NCBI GenBank assembly: GCA_903939765.1
Contig: CAJAIK010000101.1
Span: 1 to 32,472, forward strand
DNA length: 32,472 nt
Direction: 5' to 3'
DNA from: an uncultured Chlorobiaceae bacterium
GTDB lineage: Bacteria; Bacteroidota; Chlorobiia; Chlorobiales; Chlorobiaceae
The translations under genes were made by a program, and so were the position numbers. Numbering within the stretch: the first letter of the stretch is position 1; each line of letters begins with the position of its first letter. The notes below the pieces were generated by a model. The model saw only the letters and a list, made by a program, of their open reading frames with translations, ran no database searches and was not told the DNA's origin. Positions 15,804-25,226 of this stretch are shown here, in pieces.

Positions 15804-17931
15804 GCAGGGCGATGTGGTAGACAACAAAAGAGAGCAGCCAGGCCATAGAGAGTGAGTAGGCCGAATAGAGCAGCACCGGGCGCCAGCGGCCAACCTCTTT
15901 TTTCATAACGCCGATCGCTGCCACGCAGGGAATATAGAGCAGCACAAAAACCATAAGGCTCAATGCCGTTGCCCTGCTGAATGAAGGATCGTGCCGGAGA
16001 ATTGTTTTCAGCTCTACCGGGGCGCCCTCGCTTTGCCCGATTGAGTAAATCGTGGCGAGGGTAGAAACAACGACCTCTTTCGCCGCCAGACCGGTTACAA
16101 GGGCAATGCCAATTCGCCAGTCAAAGCCAAGTGGCCTGATAAAGGGTTCAAGCACTTTACCGGCCCTTCCTGCCAGAGAGTACTCGAGCTGCTGCGATTT
16201 TATGCGCAAATCAAGCGCTCTTTGTCCAGCCTTTTTTTCGCCTTCACCCATGCTGCTCGCGGCGATACGCGCAGTTTCTGCCGAAAGCGTAGCCTGAAGA
16301 GCCTCGTTCCGGGGATAATTGCTTACCGCCCAGATAATAATGACCGCACCGAGAATAAGTGTCCCCGCTTTTTTGAGATACATCAACGCTTTTACCTTTG
16401 CCTGAAAGAGTACGGAGGCAAGTGTCGGCCAGCGATATGGCGGCAGTTCCATCACAAACGGTTCTGAATCGCTTTTCAGAACCGTTGACTTCAGAAGCAA
16501 GGCCGTCCAGAGGCCCACCACAATTCCAAGAAGATAGATGCCGAACATAACGTTGGCCGCCACATCGGGCGAAAAAAAAGCAGCAGTCAGCAGCACATAG
16601 ACCGGAAGTTTTGCCCCGCAACTCATGAAAGGAATAATCATGATCGTTACAAGCCGGTCTGTAGGACTTTTGAGCGTCCGTGTCGCCATGATGGCCGGAA
16701 TGGAACAGCCAAAACCTGTTATCATGGGGATGAACGATTTGCCGTGGAGACCAAAACGATGCATCAGCCGGTCAATCACAAACGCGGCACGGGCCATATA
16801 ACCGGAAGCCTCAAGAAAAGAGAGCCCGATAAAAAGCAAAACAATATTGGGAAGAAAAAGCAGTACGCCACCAACACCGGCGATAATGCCATCAATGACA
16901 ATGGAACGGAGCATATCATTCGGCAGAAGCGGGGCAATTACGGAGGCAATAAAGCCGAACAAGAGCTCAAGGGCACCCATAATCGGCGAAGCAAGGGTAA
17001 AGGTCAACTGAAATATGGCCCAGACCACCAGTAAAAAAATCGGCAGGCCAAGCACCCGGTTGAGCACCACCATGTCGATATAGTCGGTTGGTGAAGCCTT
17101 TACGCCTCCCGGCATGCGGACACACTCCTGCATGGCCCCGCGAATAAAAGCGTGACGATCTTCGGTGATGAGGATTTCAGGCTCCGAATCATGCAGCCGT
17201 TCAGCCTCGCGGAGGGCATCCTGAAGGGCAAGTTCAACTTTTACCCATACTGGATAGTGCTGAACTTCTTTATACACCTCACGGTCATTCTCGAGCAGCT
17301 TGATGGCCAGCCATCGAGCATTATAGCCTCCAAGTTCCTTCTGATGGAGAAGATATGTGGTAATTTTTTCAACCGACGATTCAACTTCAGGTCGAAAAAA
17401 AAGCTTGTTTTTACGTACCTCAATATCCTTTCGGGATACACGAATAATATGATCGAGCAGTGAGTCAAGTCCAATATTCTTTTTGGCCGAGATCGGAACG
17501 ATGTGACAGCCGAGAAGCTTCTGCAACTGCTTGATCTCGACAACAATGCCCTTTTCTTCGACCTCATCCATCATATTGAGCGCAACAAGAAAATCAACTT
17601 CGAGCTCCATGAGCTGCGTTGTCAAGAGAAGATTCCGTTCAAGGTTTGGCCCTTCCACAACGTTGACAACAACATCAGGGCACTCCTTGATGAGATACTC
17701 CCTTGTAACAATCTCCTCCGGAGAGTAAGGGGTGAGTGAGTATATTCCGGGAAGATCAACCACCCTGATCTGATAACCCTTGTACTCAAGGTACCCTTCA
17801 TGTTTTTCAACGGTCACCCCGGAGAAATTCCCCACTTTCTGGTGAGCGCCAGTCAGCGCATTGAAAAGGGAGGATTTTCCGCAGTTAGGATTCCCGGCAA
17901 GCGCAACCGTGATCTCTTTATCCTTGCTCAC
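15793..17931 (-). CDS. feoB: Ferrous iron transport protein B
   Basis: FeoB is the inner-membrane Fe2+ transporter with a cytosolic G-domain. The 712-residue protein opens with G1 GNPNCGKSS (13-21), G3 VVDLPGIYSL and G4 NMMD. A helical spacer domain follows, then the polytopic region from about residue 290. Conserved Gate motifs GFGCSIPAIMATRT and FMSCGAKLPVY contain the family cysteines. The C-terminal hydrophobic helices are present, so it is full length. The ATG overlaps the feoA stop (ATGA), so the two are translationally coupled. Confidence 0.95.
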   Translation of the reverse strand: MSKDKEITVALAGNPNCGKSSLFNALTGAHQKVGNFSGVTVEKHEGYLEYKGYQIRVVDLPGIYSLTPYSPEEIVTREYLIKECPDVVVNVVEGPNLERNLLLTTQLMELEVDFLVALNMMDEVEEKGIVVEIKQLQKLLGCHIVPISAKKNIGLDSLLDHIIRVSRKDIEVRKNKLFFRPEVESSVEKITTYLLHQKELGGYNARWLAIKLLENDREVYKEVQHYPVWVKVELALQDALREAERLHDSEPEILITEDRHAFIRGAMQECVRMPGGVKASPTDYIDMVVLNRVLGLPIFLLVVWAIFQLTFTLASPIMGALELLFGFIASVIAPLLPNDMLRSIVIDGIIAGVGGVLLFLPNIVLLFIGLSFLEASGYMARAAFVIDRLMHRFGLHGKSFIPMITGFGCSIPAIMATRTLKSPTDRLVTIMIIPFMSCGAKLPVYVLLTAAFFSPDVAANVMFGIYLLGIVVGLWTALLLKSTVLKSDSEPFVMELPPYRWPTLASVLFQAKVKALMYLKKAGTLILGAVIIIWAVSNYPRNEALQATLSAETARIAASSMGEGEKKAGQRALDLRIKSQQLEYSLAGRAGKVLEPFIRPLGFDWRIGIALVTGLAAKEVVVSTLATIYSIGQSEGAPVELKTILRHDPSFSRATALSLMVFVLLYIPCVAAIGVMKKEVGRWRPVLLYSAYSLSMAWLLSFVVYHIALLMG

Positions 17932-18194
17932 GACTCACAGACGGACAGGGAAAGCGGCTCTCCATGCTCTCCAACTTTACAGACAACGACACCCTCAGCC
18001 TCAGTTTTTCTCATGGCGAGATAAAGCCCCTTGAAAAAAATCTCAATCGGATCACCAAGTGGCGCAACCCTGAGAACCTTGAATCTGGTACCTTTGATCA
18101 AGCCCATATCCATAATCCTCCGGCGTATAACACTTTCTGCCTTTAGCGCAGTCACTTCAGCCTTGTCTCCCACCTTCAATTCGGATAACCGCAT
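17928..18194 (-). CDS. feoA: Ferrous iron transport protein A
   Basis: FeoA is a small SH3-like cytosolic partner of FeoB. I use the ATG at 18194 (88 residues, MRLSELKVGDKAEV), which matches the family N-terminus; the frame is open to 18275, but the extra residues are not FeoA-like. The RRRIMDMGLIKGTRFKVLRVAPLGDP segment, given here in outline only, is the typical core, ending in the glycine-rich turn before a C-terminal strand. It is coupled to feoB by a 4-base overlap and preceded by two hairpins in its leader. Confidence 0.9.
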   Translation of the reverse strand: MRLSELKVGDKAEVTALKAESVIRRRIMDMGLIKGTRFKVLRVAPLGDPIEIFFKGLYLAMRKTEAEGVVVCKVGEHGEPLSLSVCES

Positions 18195-18216
18195 AGCATA
18201 AACTCCATCAAAACAA

Positions 18217-18245
18217 TAAAAAAAACAGGACATATAATATCCTGT
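18217..18245 (-). terminator. Small hairpin with T-tract ahead of feoA
   Basis: On the minus strand ACAGGATA pairs with TGTCCTGT (8 bp with one G-T pair, 5-nt loop) and is followed immediately by eight T. This has intrinsic-terminator form and ends 23 bases before the feoA ATG. It could end transcripts from the HIT gene. Its closeness to feoA also allows a leader-attenuator role, which would be unusual. Confidence 0.5.
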
Positions 18246-18254
18246 ATAACGAAT

Positions 18255-18293
18255 GCCAGCAGGAAAAAATTGCATCCATTTTTTCCTGCTGGC
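18255..18293. repeat. Perfect 15-bp inverted repeat upstream of feoA
   Basis: GCCAGCAGGAAAAAA at 18255-18269 is the exact reverse complement of TTTTTTCCTGCTGGC at 18279-18293, with a 9-nt loop. It lies 30 bases beyond the HIT stop and 60 bases upstream of the feoA start. The A/T run is at the top of the stem rather than after it, so it is not a textbook intrinsic terminator. It may be the HIT 3' end hairpin or a regulatory site. Confidence 0.7.
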
Positions 18294-18323
18294 AAAATCG
18301 GACTGTCGCCTCTGAAAAAGTCG

Positions 18324-18704
18324 TTATCCGTGTACTGCCGCTGCACCGGGAAAGGGAGGCCAACCCATCCGTTCTCCACCAAGCAAGTGAGCGTGGATAT
18401 GAAGAACGCTCTGCAAGGCATCTTTTCCCGTATTAAAAACAAGCCTGTAACCAGACTCCCTGATGCCGATAATCTCTGCCACGACTGCAGCGGCAAGAAG
18501 AATATGACCGGCTATCGCTTCATCTTCTGGAGCAAGATCGTTGAGTGAGGCGATGTGCTTGACGGGAATAATCAGCACATGATCCGAAGCTACAGGCGTG
18601 ATATCACGGAAAGCAACAACATGATCATTGCGATAGACAACCTTGGCGGGAATCTCACCGCGCACGATGCGGCAAAACAGACAATCAGCTTCCGTTTGTA
18701 TCAT
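18324..18704 (-). CDS. HIT-family nucleotide hydrolase (HinT-like)
   Basis: A 126-residue histidine-triad protein of the HinT branch, which hydrolyses nucleoside phosphoramidates and acyl-adenylates. The N-terminal CLFC is the zinc-binding motif of many bacterial members. FRDITPVASDHVLIIPVKHI matches the core, and the triad HIHAH is at residues 102-106, followed by LLGG. The length is typical and all histidines are intact. It is separated from feoA by 129 bases containing two hairpins, and its start is 23 bases below the lipoprotein stop. Confidence 0.92.
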   Translation of the reverse strand: MIQTEADCLFCRIVRGEIPAKVVYRNDHVVAFRDITPVASDHVLIIPVKHIASLNDLAPEDEAIAGHILLAAAVVAEIIGIRESGYRLVFNTGKDALQSVLHIHAHLLGGERMGWPPFPGAAAVHG

Positions 18705-18727
18705 AAGGGTTTACTATCTTGTGGTTC

Positions 18728-19243
18728 TCAAGGCTCCTTAACGACAGAGAGCGACGCGGTGCCGTTGCCAGTCATGAGCACAACTTTAAGCTTCTCCTTT
18801 TCAGCCGAAACAACTCCTCCCGCCCCGTCACCGGAAGTCACGATAGTTGTAACATTTTTGAAACCATTGCTTTTAAGCTGGCTCTCGAACTCCTTGGCCA
18901 TATTACCGGAAACGTTCTCGTAGACAACGCTCCAGTTCTTCCCTTCCGGCGTCTCTGCGCGGGTAACGGCCGTTATCTTGCCCCAGGAAAACTTCGGTAC
19001 GTCAGCAGGCATATCTGCCGGCCAGACCCCGCTGTTCCCCTGAATTTCAATTTTCTGTCCTTCGGACTGTATCGTTATGTTGTTGCCACCGGAATTGACA
19101 GCAACCTTATTGCCTGTAGACTGCTCAATCGCTTTTTCAACCAGCACATCTTCAATCTTTTTCTGGCAGGAGGAGATGGTTGCACTGACGGCAACGAGTG
19201 CCAGGAAAATCCCGGCCGAACGGAGTTTTGATGGGAGCAGCAT
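18728..19243 (-). CDS. Putative lipoprotein of unknown function
   Basis: I do not recognise a family. The preferred ATG at 19243 gives 171 residues beginning with a lipoprotein signal (MLLPSKLRSAG, hydrophobic stretch, lipobox ISSC with C26). Longer readings from 19264 or 19288 place extra residues before the signal. The mature part has a Lys/Glu-rich helix, a Gly/Asn/Gln-rich strand region (GGNNITIQSEG), and a C-terminal half rich in short strands. It is probably anchored in the outer or inner membrane facing the periplasm. It is followed by the HIT gene at 23 bases, possibly co-transcribed. Confidence 0.7.
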   Translation of the reverse strand: MLLPSKLRSAGIFLALVAVSATISSCQKKIEDVLVEKAIEQSTGNKVAVNSGGNNITIQSEGQKIEIQGNSGVWPADMPADVPKFSWGKITAVTRAETPEGKNWSVVYENVSGNMAKEFESQLKSNGFKNVTTIVTSGDGAGGVVSAEKEKLKVVLMTGNGTASLSVVKEP

Positions 19244-19384
19244 GTGAAAATTGTCTACAGTCATTAAAAAATTCCAACTAAACTTCACGCCATAATGTAG
19301 GCAAAAGCTGGAAAATAGTGAAGAATGTACTGTACACCTTTAACGCATTGGCAACCGATACGGCGTCTGCAAAAAAAAAAGCGG

Positions 19385-20716
19385 TCACGGAGATGTTGAA
19401 GAACCAGCAGAGTCACCTGCTGCCGAATCTGGAACTGCCGAGAGCGGCGAAGCAAGCACTTTATCAATCCTCTGACCATCCAGATCGACAATCTCAAGAT
19501 TCCACTCTTCCCATTTCACAATATCTCCAGTCCTCGGCATACGACCAAGCAGCCACATCATCAAACCGCTGAGGGTATGATAAAGCCCCTTATCCTCTTC
19601 AGGCACAGATTTCAGCTCCAGCGTGTCTTTCAACTCGGGCACAGGAATAAGGCCGTCAAGGAGCCAGGAGCCATCCTGACGTTGTACTGCCCATGAATCC
19701 TCAAGATTGCGGGGAACAAATTCTCCGGTGACCGCCTCAAGCATATCCTGAAGAGTAACCAGCCCCTGAATTTCACCATACTCATCAACAACAAAAACCA
19801 TCTGGGTACCTGATGTCCTGAAATGGTCAAGCAGTTCCATACCCGTAAGCGTTTCGGGGACATAGACGCAGGGTTGCAACTGCGAGGTAAACTCCGTAAG
19901 CCCCCCTTTCAGCGTTTTCGACAGAAGCTGTTTGGCATTGACAACTCCAAGCAATGACTGAAGGCCTCCATTGCAGACAGGGAAACGGGAGTGCTCCGAC
20001 TCTGTTACACGGTTGATATTCTCTTCAAGCGGCCGGGAAACGTCAAGAGAGACGATATCGGCCCTCGGAACCATCAGCGAACCGAGTTGACGGTCATCGA
20101 GACGAAAAACATTACGCACCATTTCATGCTCATGCTGCTCAATCACCCCGGCTTCAGAACCCTCCTCAAGCATGGCATGAATCTCTTCCTCTGTGACACT
20201 CGGCATAACGTGGGGGTGGTTTCCCGTCAAACGGAGAACGGCATCGGTCGATGCCGTAAGCAGGCGGCCAAACGGACGGGTTAAGGTCGCAAGCATAAGC
20301 ATGGGACGCGCAACCATGCATGCAATTCCTTCTGGATTGAACATGCCAAGCCGCTTTGGCACAAGTTCACCAATAACAATCGTAACGTAGGTAATCGAAA
20401 GTACAACAACAACCGTAGAGATAATGTGACTTATCTCAAAAGCCATACCGAACGATTGAAGCTGGATAGCCAATGGGCCAGCAAGAGCACCTTCACCGAC
20501 GATGCCGTTAAGAATCCCGATAGAAGTAATACCAATCTGGATGGTCGAAAGAAAACTGGATGGTTCCCGGCCAAGCTTCAGGGCTACAGATGCAGCTTTT
20601 TCTCCATCCTCGGCAAGCCGGGTAAGACGGGAGCGCTTTGAGGTTACCAGCGCAATTTCCGACATGGCAAAAAGCCCATTAATGACAATCAAAACAAAAA
20701 GAAAGAGTATTTCCAT
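19385..20716 (-). CDS. CNNM/CorC-HlyC family membrane protein with CBS pair
   Basis: Proteins of this family (often labelled hemolysin C or CorC) are implicated in divalent cation, chiefly Mg2+, efflux or homeostasis. With the ATG at 20716 (MEILFLFVLIVINGLFAMSE, the family N-terminus) it is 443 residues. The DUF21/CNNM transmembrane domain occupies about 1-190 and contains IVIGELVPKRLG. Two CBS domains follow at about 205-325 (LMVPRADIVSLD, FVVDEYGEIQGLVTLQDMLE), then a CorC_HlyC domain at about 345-425. The reading open to 20815 adds non-family residues. A run of ten T follows four bases after the stop on the coding strand, possibly aiding termination. Confidence 0.88.
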   Translation of the reverse strand: MEILFLFVLIVINGLFAMSEIALVTSKRSRLTRLAEDGEKAASVALKLGREPSSFLSTIQIGITSIGILNGIVGEGALAGPLAIQLQSFGMAFEISHIISTVVVVLSITYVTIVIGELVPKRLGMFNPEGIACMVARPMLMLATLTRPFGRLLTASTDAVLRLTGNHPHVMPSVTEEEIHAMLEEGSEAGVIEQHEHEMVRNVFRLDDRQLGSLMVPRADIVSLDVSRPLEENINRVTESEHSRFPVCNGGLQSLLGVVNAKQLLSKTLKGGLTEFTSQLQPCVYVPETLTGMELLDHFRTSGTQMVFVVDEYGEIQGLVTLQDMLEAVTGEFVPRNLEDSWAVQRQDGSWLLDGLIPVPELKDTLELKSVPEEDKGLYHTLSGLMMWLLGRMPRTGDIVKWEEWNLEIVDLDGQRIDKVLASPLSAVPDSAAGDSAGSSTSP

Positions 20717-20759
20717 AGATTTACCTGTTGAACCATTCAGGAGCAGAGAGAAAAACTGT

Positions 20760-20788
20760 ACTGCCGCCAAAAACAACCATACGGCAGT
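20760..20788. repeat. Inverted repeat in the CorC-like gene leader
   Basis: ACTGCCG (20760-20766) and CGGCAGT (20782-20788) are perfect 7-bp inverted arms with a 15-nt loop. They lie 44-72 bases upstream of the ATG at 20716. They could form an operator or an mRNA leader stem; nothing else identifies them. Confidence 0.4.
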
Positions 20789-20849
20789 GCCCCGAATAAT
20801 TCTGTTCTTGCACAATATTCATAATCACCATACCATTCAACTACATATT

Positions 20850-20874
20850 CTTCCTGCAAGTTCCAAACAGGAAG
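20850..20874 (-). terminator. Hairpin downstream of the small eRF1-like gene
   Basis: CTTCCTG and CAGGAAG form a perfect 7-bp stem with an 11-nt loop, 64 bases beyond the stop of the gene ending at 20938. No clear T-tract follows, so terminator function is only suggested by position. Confidence 0.3.
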
Positions 20875-20937
20875 TCTGGATTTGCCGTGACGGATGCCAC
20901 CCTGCACCCTGTCCCGACCGGGGCATTACGAAGCTCT

Positions 20938-21351
20938 TTACTTGTGAGCGATAAAGAGTGTTTTCACTTTTGCAATCAGTTGATTTTCTGTCAACCGCTC
21001 GCATGGCTCAACTCCAGTTACTTTTGAATGCAGCCCACTCACCTTTTCAATCGCTTTGGCAAATTCAAGTTTTGCCTCCCCGGGACCAAAAATAGCAATC
21101 TTCGAGGAATCGCCGAGCAACTCTATCACCTTGATGAAAAATGCATGATACTGGTGTTTGCGCCGCTCATCCGCGGTGTGTTCATTGAATACAGCCTGCG
21201 CCACAACGGTTCCTCCCGCTTTCCACCCTCCGGCAGGCTTGAGATGACTTTCAGCACCAGATTCCACATGCTGAACAATCGTTTGATCACCTTCAATTGA
21301 AACCAGAACGGCTTCCTTGTGGTCAATCCAGATACCAGTATTTTTTTTCAT
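20938..21351 (-). CDS. Small eRF1/Pelota-like domain protein
   Basis: A 137-residue cytosolic protein. The opening GIWIDHKEAVLV, the middle RRKHQYHAFFIKVIELLG and IAIFGPGEAKLEFAKAI resemble small bacterial proteins annotated as translational machinery or baeRF (bacterial eRF1-like) proteins, which fold like eRF1 domain 2. Their role is not settled; ribosome rescue or stress is proposed for relatives. The ATG at 21351 has AAGGAG 10 bases upstream, which rules out the TTG reading from 21360. It stands alone, with a 329-base gap towards sdhB. Confidence 0.6.
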   Translation of the reverse strand: MKKNTGIWIDHKEAVLVSIEGDQTIVQHVESGAESHLKPAGGWKAGGTVVAQAVFNEHTADERRKHQYHAFFIKVIELLGDSSKIAIFGPGEAKLEFAKAIEKVSGLHSKVTGVEPCERLTENQLIAKVKTLFIAHK

Positions 21352-21680
21352 GGCAACCAAGCTCCTTCTGTGCTAATAGTTCGTATTGACAAAAGAGATT
21401 CGCAATGTTTCGACGGCGCCCGCTCCTCAAAATCGTCCGTCAAAAAAAGGTAACGGAACCTCCCCACCAGCAATGTAAGCAAAAAATATTGCGCCATTAC
21501 AGCGTATTTACTTTTTGCACATCACTGATCCGTCAACAAATCAGCAAGAAATACTTCACCCACAGGAGCCGTAGCGACAAACCCATTCATGGCACAAGGC
21601 ATGAAAGAGCCACTGTGAGTGGGCAAGAGTGAACCAAGCTCTGCTGTAAGAAGAAGCAAAGGCAAAAGAGCGGCTCTCTC
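21352..21680. other. Intergenic region without a recognisable gene
   Basis: This 329-base gap lies between the sdhB stop and the eRF1-like gene. It contains that gene's RBS and a short stem (CCACT/AGTGG at 21610-21622) that could lie at the 3' end of the sdhCAB transcript. A 75-codon open frame on the plus strand (21405-21632) has no family resemblance and no RBS, so I do not call it a gene. Confidence 0.5.
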
Positions 21681-22454
21681 TTAAAGGGAGTCCTGTATCA
21701 CCCGTTCCTTGTCGGCAAAAAGTTTCGCCGTGAGAAACTCCCGGTTCATGCGGGCAATATTAACCACTGAAATTCCTTTCGGACATTCAGCCTCACACGC
21801 GTAAGTATTGCTGCAACTACCGAAACCAAGCTCATCCATGGAGGCAACCATCTTCTGCACCCGCTTGGCGGCCTCAACCCTTCCCTGAGGAAGCAGAGCA
21901 AGATGTGATACCTTTGCGCCAACAAAAAGCATGGCCGCTGCGTTAGAACAGGCTGCAACACAAGCACCGCAACCGATGCAGGTTGCAGCATCAAAGGCCG
22001 CATCCGACTTCTCCTTTGGCACCGGAATCGTATTGGCATCAGGGACTCCGCCGGTATTCACCGATACGTAGCCGCCAGCCTGTATAATTTTATCAAAGGC
22101 ACTCCGATCAACAATAAGATCGCGGATGATGGGAAAGGCTTTTGCTCTCCATGGTTCAATATTGATGGTATCGCCATCAGTAAACGAACGCATATGGAGT
22201 TGGCAGGTGGTAACTCCCTTCACCGGTCCATGAGGACGTCCGTTAATATAGAGACTGCACGTGCCGCAAATACCCTCCCGGCAGTCATGATCAAAGGCAA
22301 CAGGGTCGCCGCCGGTCATGATGAGCCGTTGATTGAGCGAATCAAGCATTTCAAAAAAGGAGCTGTCAGGCGAGATCCCTGATACATCATAAGAGACCAT
22401 CTCTCCTTTAGCCTTAACATTGCCCTGGCGCCAGATTTTCAGCGTAAAATTCAT
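21681..22454 (-). CDS. sdhB: Succinate dehydrogenase/fumarate reductase iron-sulfur subunit
   Basis: This subunit carries electrons between the flavoprotein and the membrane cytochrome. The 257-residue protein has the plant-type [2Fe-2S] motif C58-x4-C63-x2-C66 with C84. C159, C162, C165 and C169 ([11 protein letters not shown]) and a later [14 protein letters not shown] region bind the [4Fe-4S] and [3Fe-4S] centres. The [11 protein letters not shown] form and overall sequence are like the Bacteroidota/epsilon-type B-class enzymes. It starts 9 bases after sdhA ends. In a green sulfur bacterium the complex would mainly reduce fumarate in the reductive TCA cycle. Confidence 0.93.
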   Translation of the reverse strand: MNFTLKIWRQGNVKAKGEMVSYDVSGISPDSSFFEMLDSLNQRLIMTGGDPVAFDHDCREGICGTCSLYINGRPHGPVKGVTTCQLHMRSFTDGDTINIEPWRAKAFPIIRDLIVDRSAFDKIIQAGGYVSVNTGGVPDANTIPVPKEKSDAAFDAATCIGCGACVAACSNAAAMLFVGAKVSHLALLPQGRVEAAKRVQKMVASMDELGFGSCSNTYACEAECPKGISVVNIARMNREFLTAKLFADKERVIQDSL

Positions 22455-22463
22455 AATTACCTG

Positions 22464-24404
22464 TTATTTATAGCTCCGCTGGGAGAGCTGAATCTCTTTG
22501 AATTGAAGTTCCTCGCGGTGCAGCTCTGCGGCAGCATCACGCCCCTTGTATTCCCATGCACCAACAAAAGCAAACCTCTCGTCATTGCGCAACGCTTCGC
22601 CCTCACTGGTCTGATACTCCTCCCGGAAATGGCCCCCGCACGACTCCTTTCGCTGCTGGGCATCCCGCACCATGAGCTGGCCGAGCTCGATAAAATCGGC
22701 AACCCGACATGCTTTTTCGAGTTCCGGATTATATTCATCAAGCCTTCCGGGGAGCCGAACACCGTTGGCAAACTCTTGACGCAGTTCCGTCAGTTGATAG
22801 AGTGCTTCGGTAAGACCGGCATCGTTTCGCGCCATGCCACAATACTCCCACATGATCTTGCCAAGGCGACGGTGGAAATGATCGACCGACTCCTTGCCTG
22901 AACTGTTTTTGATCTGCTTCAGGCGGTCGGTAACCGCATCTGCGGCAAGGGTAAATTCAGACGAGGCGGTGTCGAACCGCGGCGTATGAATTTCAGCCGA
23001 AAGATAGTTCCCAATGGTATAAGGAAGAATGAAATAGCCGTCAGCAAGCCCCTGCATAAGGGCTGAAGCTCCAAGACGATTTGCTCCATGATCGGAAAAA
23101 TTGCACTCTCCGATCGAATAAAGACCGGGGATGGTGGTCATCAGATCATAATCAACCCAGAGCCCTCCCATGGTGTAATGCACCGCAGGATAGATCATCA
23201 TCGGCATTTCATAGGGACTCTCTGCAACAATCTGCTCGTACATCTGAAAGAGATTGCCATAGAGGGAGTCAATGGCGTCATGCCCCTTGCGTTTAACGGC
23301 ATCGGCAAAATCAAGAAAAACAGCCATTCCTGTAGTGCCGACGCCGAAACCAGCATCACAGCGCTCTTTGGCAGCCCTTGAAGCCACATCCCTCGGGACA
23401 AGATTACCGAAAGCAGGATAACGACGTTCCAGATAGTAATCACGATCCGCCTCGGCAATATCAGATGGCTTGATCTCTTTGTTCCTCAGTTTTTCAACAT
23501 CTTTTATCTTGGCCGGAACCCATATCCGTCCATCATTCCGCAAGCTCTCGCTCATCAAGGTGAGCTTTGACTGCGCATCACCATGAACCGGAATACAGGT
23601 CGGGTGAATCTGGGTAAAGGCAGGGTTTGCAAACATTGCCCCTTTCTTGTAGGCGCTCCATGCCGGTGTCACATTGGAACCCATGGCGTTGGTGGAGAGA
23701 AAAAAAACATTACCGTATCCACCGCTTGCCAGCACAACAGCGTGAGCTGCGTGGCGCTCTATCTCGCCGGTCACCAGATTTCGGGCAATGATACCTCGTG
23801 CTTTTCCTTCAACAAGTACCGTATCAAGCACATCACGACGGTTAAACAGCGTGACATTACCTGCCGCAATCTGGCGGCTCAGGGCTCCATAGGCACCAAT
23901 CAAAAGCTGCTGTCCGGTCTGTCCCCTCGCATAGAAGGTCCTTGAAACCTGTGCACCTCCGAACGAACGGTTCGTCAACAGACCACCATACTCCCTGGCA
24001 AACGGCACACCCTGCGCCACACAAAGATCGATAATCTGGTTGCTGACCTGGGCAAGACGATAGACGTTTGCTTCGCGAGCACGGTAATCGCCACCCTTGA
24101 TGGTGTCGTAAAAGAGCCTAAAGGCACTGTCTCCGTCGTTTGGATAGTTTTTTGCGGCATTGATGCCACCCTGTGCAGCAATACTGTGTGCACGACGCGG
24201 TGTATCCTGATAACAGAATACCTTGACATTGTAACCGAGCTGCCCGAGCGATGCAGCCGCCGAGGCTCCGGCGAGACCGGTGCCAACGACGATGATATCA
24301 AGTTTGCGTTTGTTGTTGGGGTTTACCAGCTTGCTGCCCGATTTGTAGGCGGTCCATTTGTCAGCCACCGGCCCTTCAGGGATTCTGGCGTTGAGGCGTG
24401 TCAT
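22464..24404 (-). CDS. sdhA: Succinate dehydrogenase/fumarate reductase flavoprotein subunit
   Basis: Catalytic subunit interconverting succinate and fumarate. From ATG 24404 it is 646 residues. An FAD dinucleotide fold [18 protein letters not shown] lies near 37-54, and [12 protein letters not shown] follows, with H73 as the expected covalent FAD attachment site. Active-site regions include HPTCIP and RNDGRIWVP, and the C-terminal [14 protein letters not shown] cofactor-binding motif is present. The open frame extends to 24512 into sdhC, but the residues before [11 protein letters not shown] are not family-like. The 5' end lies 58 bases after the sdhC stop. Confidence 0.94.
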   Translation of the reverse strand: MTRLNARIPEGPVADKWTAYKSGSKLVNPNNKRKLDIIVVGTGLAGASAAASLGQLGYNVKVFCYQDTPRRAHSIAAQGGINAAKNYPNDGDSAFRLFYDTIKGGDYRAREANVYRLAQVSNQIIDLCVAQGVPFAREYGGLLTNRSFGGAQVSRTFYARGQTGQQLLIGAYGALSRQIAAGNVTLFNRRDVLDTVLVEGKARGIIARNLVTGEIERHAAHAVVLASGGYGNVFFLSTNAMGSNVTPAWSAYKKGAMFANPAFTQIHPTCIPVHGDAQSKLTLMSESLRNDGRIWVPAKIKDVEKLRNKEIKPSDIAEADRDYYLERRYPAFGNLVPRDVASRAAKERCDAGFGVGTTGMAVFLDFADAVKRKGHDAIDSLYGNLFQMYEQIVAESPYEMPMMIYPAVHYTMGGLWVDYDLMTTIPGLYSIGECNFSDHGANRLGASALMQGLADGYFILPYTIGNYLSAEIHTPRFDTASSEFTLAADAVTDRLKQIKNSSGKESVDHFHRRLGKIMWEYCGMARNDAGLTEALYQLTELRQEFANGVRLPGRLDEYNPELEKACRVADFIELGQLMVRDAQQRKESCGGHFREEYQTSEGEALRNDERFAFVGAWEYKGRDAAAELHREELQFKEIQLSQRSYK

Positions 24405-24462
24405 TGAAGAGTATTGTGAGTGTTGTTTTTGGTAAAGAACACAGCCGTTATTGGATAGTAAA

Positions 24463-25125
24463 TCACTTGAATAAATAGAGATAAACAGGAACAAGGCTGA
24501 ATCCGAGGGCAATAAAGACCGAGTAGGCCGAACCGATAAACTTTACGGCATCGGTATACTTGCTGTGATTCCAGCCGAGGGTCTGAAAAGCCGACTGAAT
24601 GGCATGGTTCAGATGAATGCCAAGAAAAACAAAGCAAACGACGTAGAAGAGGGAGTACCAGGGAGATGAAAACAAACGCAGTGTGCGACCATAGAAGTCG
24701 TGAGCTGCTATACCGGAAGGTGGCGCTACAAGGCCAATCTTGATAAAGTAAAAATCAATAAAATGGAGAAGAAGGAAGATGAAGACAATGATACCCGTAT
24801 GGAACATGTACTTCGAAAAGAAGGAGGTCTCTGAACTGTTGCTGCATGCGTAGGCGATTGGTCGGGCAGCACGGTTCTGGAAGGAGACCAGCACTCCGTA
24901 AATGATATGCAGGAGAAATCCGGCGAAGAGCACAATCTCGAAGACTTTGATAATGGAGTTGGTGCCCATGAAGGTTGCGGCTTCTGTGAACATACGGCCC
25001 CCATCATCTTTCAGCAGCATGAGATTGATGCCGAGATGCACACACAAAAATGTAACCAGAAAAAGTCCGGCAAGCGCCATAAGTACTTTTTTGGTAATAG
25101 ACGAAAACATGAGCATGATGTTCAT
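24463..25125 (-). CDS. sdhC: Succinate dehydrogenase/fumarate reductase cytochrome b subunit
   Basis: Single membrane anchor of the B-type (di-haem, five-helix) class, about 220 residues, which links the complex to menaquinone. Five hydrophobic helices are visible, with histidines suited for haem ligation at H31 (VHLGIN), in [17 protein letters not shown] and [10 protein letters not shown]. There is no separate sdhD, as expected for this class. The start is uncertain: ATG at 25125 and at 25110 (MFSSITKKV) are both possible and neither has a clear RBS. It is the first gene of sdhCAB. Confidence 0.9.
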   Translation of the reverse strand: MNIMLMFSSITKKVLMALAGLFLVTFLCVHLGINLMLLKDDGGRMFTEAATFMGTNSIIKVFEIVLFAGFLLHIIYGVLVSFQNRAARPIAYACSNSSETSFFSKYMFHTGIIVFIFLLLHFIDFYFIKIGLVAPPSGIAAHDFYGRTLRLFSSPWYSLFYVVCFVFLGIHLNHAIQSAFQTLGWNHSKYTDAVKFIGSAYSVFIALGFSLVPVYLYLFK

Positions 25126-25226
25126 ACTATGGTTATTTCAATGGGAAAGAACGGTGGATTTTATCCTGAGGGTCTTAAGGTAAGTTCCTCTTTTTGAACT
25201 TCCAATAAAAAAATCACGCAGTATCG

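Noticed and set aside
18225-18245. CATATAATATC on the plus strand considered as a promoter -10 element
   Set aside because: No suitable -35 element at 16-18 bases and no plus-strand gene downstream; the sequence is explained by the hairpin.
21405-21632. 75-codon plus-strand ORF between sdhB and the eRF1-like gene
   Set aside because: No RBS, a low-complexity basic composition and no recognisable domain.
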